NCBI RefSeq assembly: GCF_016587375.1
Contig: NZ_BNJG01000003.1
Span: 806,001-870,000 of the forward strand
DNA length: 64,000 nt
Source: Ktedonobacter robiniae
GTDB lineage: Bacteria; Chloroflexota; Ktedonobacteria; Ktedonobacterales; Ktedonobacteraceae
Reading direction: 5' to 3'
Below are positions 63,334-64,000 of this stretch, piece by piece. Positions within the stretch are counted from its first letter, which is position 1. Every line of letters starts with the position of its first letter. The notes under the pieces were generated by a model. That model was not told the origin of the DNA, made no database searches, and saw nothing but the letters and a program-made list of their open reading frames with translations. Position numbers and translations under genes: made by a program.

Positions 63334-63409
63334 AATAACAGAGTAAGCAGAGAGACCAGGTTGAGAGCCGTACGGCTCTCAACCTGGTCTCTCTGCTTAC
63401 TCTGTTATT
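63334..63409. terminator. perfect 76-bp palindrome
   Basis: Two 38-nt arms meet without loop (centre CCGTACGG), the longest in the window. It overlaps the stop codon of the small minus-strand gene (63405-63407), and it could also terminate transcription coming from the left. Confidence 0.75.
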
Positions 63410-63608
63410 TTGTGTTCTCTTCGTGACGTTTGAGCATGGTTTGGAGCATTTTTACGGCTCCTTCGATGGTGAGTTCGAGGTGGCTCTGCGTTTCGGTATT
63501 GTAGATCTCAACTATGCCGCGTTCGGGGTGAAACTGGATCTCAAATTCTTCGGTGCTACTGCTATACATCGTCTTGCTTGATCCTCTCTGTGTTTGGTTT
63601 GCCTCCAT
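63405..63608 (-). CDS. small hypothetical protein (67 aa)
   Basis: The product is a soluble protein with FEIQFHPERGIVEIYNTETQ and a C-terminal helix (AVKMLQTMLKRHEE). I do not recognise the family. The start could also be the internal ATG (MYSSSTEEF), where GAGAGGATCAAG lies upstream. Its end lies inside the palindrome, in the same way as the glutamine-synthetase-like gene. Confidence 0.5.
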   Translation of the reverse strand: MEANQTQRGSSKTMYSSSTEEFEIQFHPERGIVEIYNTETQSHLELTIEGAVKMLQTMLKRHEENTK

Positions 63609-64000
63609 CTACTACTCGTAATCCGCCAGCACTCTGCTTTACTGAAGGCTAGCAGGACCTTCTTCTTAGCCGCGGAGGCACGACGCGTGCTTTAGCAGCG
63701 TCGATCAGCTTCCATAAGCTCCTCAGGACTCCGGTACTGCCTGGCTATCCTTCTTTATCCCAGGGTCGATATGAGTAAGTGCGCGCAATTCCCCAGGTCG
63801 ATATGAGTAAGTGTATGCATTACACCTTAGGGTGTTTCGGTCATGAATCTGATGTCGGGATAACGTGTATAGCCAGAGTCCCAGTATATTCAAGCTTACT
63901 TAAACGTGGTTGTGTAGGATTCCACCCTACCTCCTGCTCCTTTTGCGGTTTTCACTGAGGTTACACCTGATCCAGACAGGAGAAAGAACCTGGTCTATCA
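63609..64000. other. intergenic region with a short direct repeat
   Basis: No gene is seen. GTCGATATGAGTAAGTG occurs at 63765-63781 and 63797-63813 (32-bp period). The half-site GCGTGCTTTAGCAG is found at about 63684, as at 24606 and in the palindrome at 27365. Confidence 0.5.
63765..63813. repeat. two-copy 17-bp direct repeat
   Basis: Identical 17-mers, preceded in both cases by a CCAGG-like sequence, are separated by 15 nt. Two copies are too few to identify a function; tandem protein-binding sites are possible. Confidence 0.5.

Noticed and set aside
63048..63335. 95-codon plus-strand frame
   Set aside because: It runs through the hairpin region and has no protein-like motifs or ribosome site.
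63765..63813. Direct repeat as CRISPR or replication iterons
   Set aside because: Only two copies and no cas or replication gene nearby.
1..64000. tRNA or rRNA genes
   Set aside because: No cloverleaf with a T-arm consensus and no rRNA signature was recognised by reading; a covariance scan would be needed to exclude a tRNA fully.

Overview
The window (about 53-55% GC by eye, with AT-rich intergenic stretches) looks like a chromosomal segment of a large-genome filamentous Chloroflexota, most likely class Ktedonobacteria. The reasons are family-level: several MalT-like LuxR regulators with the Ktedonobacteria-type N-terminus, an IscB/HEARO element, a TnpB relic, an ECF41 sigma factor, PAS histidine kinases paired with single-domain receivers, F420-type PPOX proteins and no LPS or outer-membrane genes. 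No rRNA, tRNA, CRISPR array, phage or plasmid gene was seen.

Layout. 0.5-4.3 kb: a small ORF, an aromatic-ring FAD monooxygenase and a LuxR regulator that has lost its STAND ATPase. 4.4-6.3 kb: UPF0158 and SEC-C proteins, an amidase 3' relic joined to a frameshifted leucine-rich-repeat gene. 6.4-9.7 kb: a minus-strand cluster of a membrane/Cys-His protein, a MoaD/ThiS-like beta-grasp protein ending in Gly-Gly, and a DUF4132 protein. 10.6-11.8 kb: an omega (HEARO) RNA and an IscB lacking RuvC-III. 11.8-15.3 kb: an acyl-CoA synthetase followed by a graveyard of broken genes (two cupins, a MalT-like ATPase half, a hydrolase tail). 15.4-20.9 kb: methyltransferase, peptide-binding lipoprotein, UspA and ArsB-like transporter. 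21.1-25.6 kb: an APC-permease/GGDEF fusion and two SDRs, one beheaded. 25.7-33.4 kb: two S51-like proteins (one with a CysRS-type tail), YkgJ protein, GT9 glycosyltransferase, aldo/keto reductase and a BNR-repeat protein. 33.4-36 kb: a duplicated permease tail, a DUF2090 aldolase and an aquaporin. 36-41 kb: a full-length MalT-type regulator and a histidine kinase/receiver pair. 41.6-46.4 kb: flavin disulfide oxidoreductase, a sulfite-oxidase-like/FNR/DUF6510 operon and an APC permease. 46.6-47.3 kb: TnpB relic. 47.9-52.5 kb: class A PBP and a glutamine-synthetase-like enzyme. 52.7-55.7 kb: P450 and HxlR relics, a PPOX protein and a membrane protein. 56-60.9 kb: a second kinase/receiver pair, ECF41 sigma factor, and a TetR gene with matching operators in front of itself and a DUF2269 gene. 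61-63.6 kb: a coupled SRPBCC/alcohol dehydrogenase pair and a small ORF.

Two patterns cut across the window. First, nearly every convergent gene junction carries a long, often perfect, palindrome that should act as a two-way terminator; one 22-nt arm family recurs at least five times. Second, at least eight genes are broken by a single missing or extra base in a short homopolymer run, and restoring the base restores a family motif (for example GGEEF). This is either systematic sequencing error or real, possibly reversible, frameshifting. In contrast, IscB, TnpB, the P450 and one LuxR regulator have lost a middle segment while keeping both ends.
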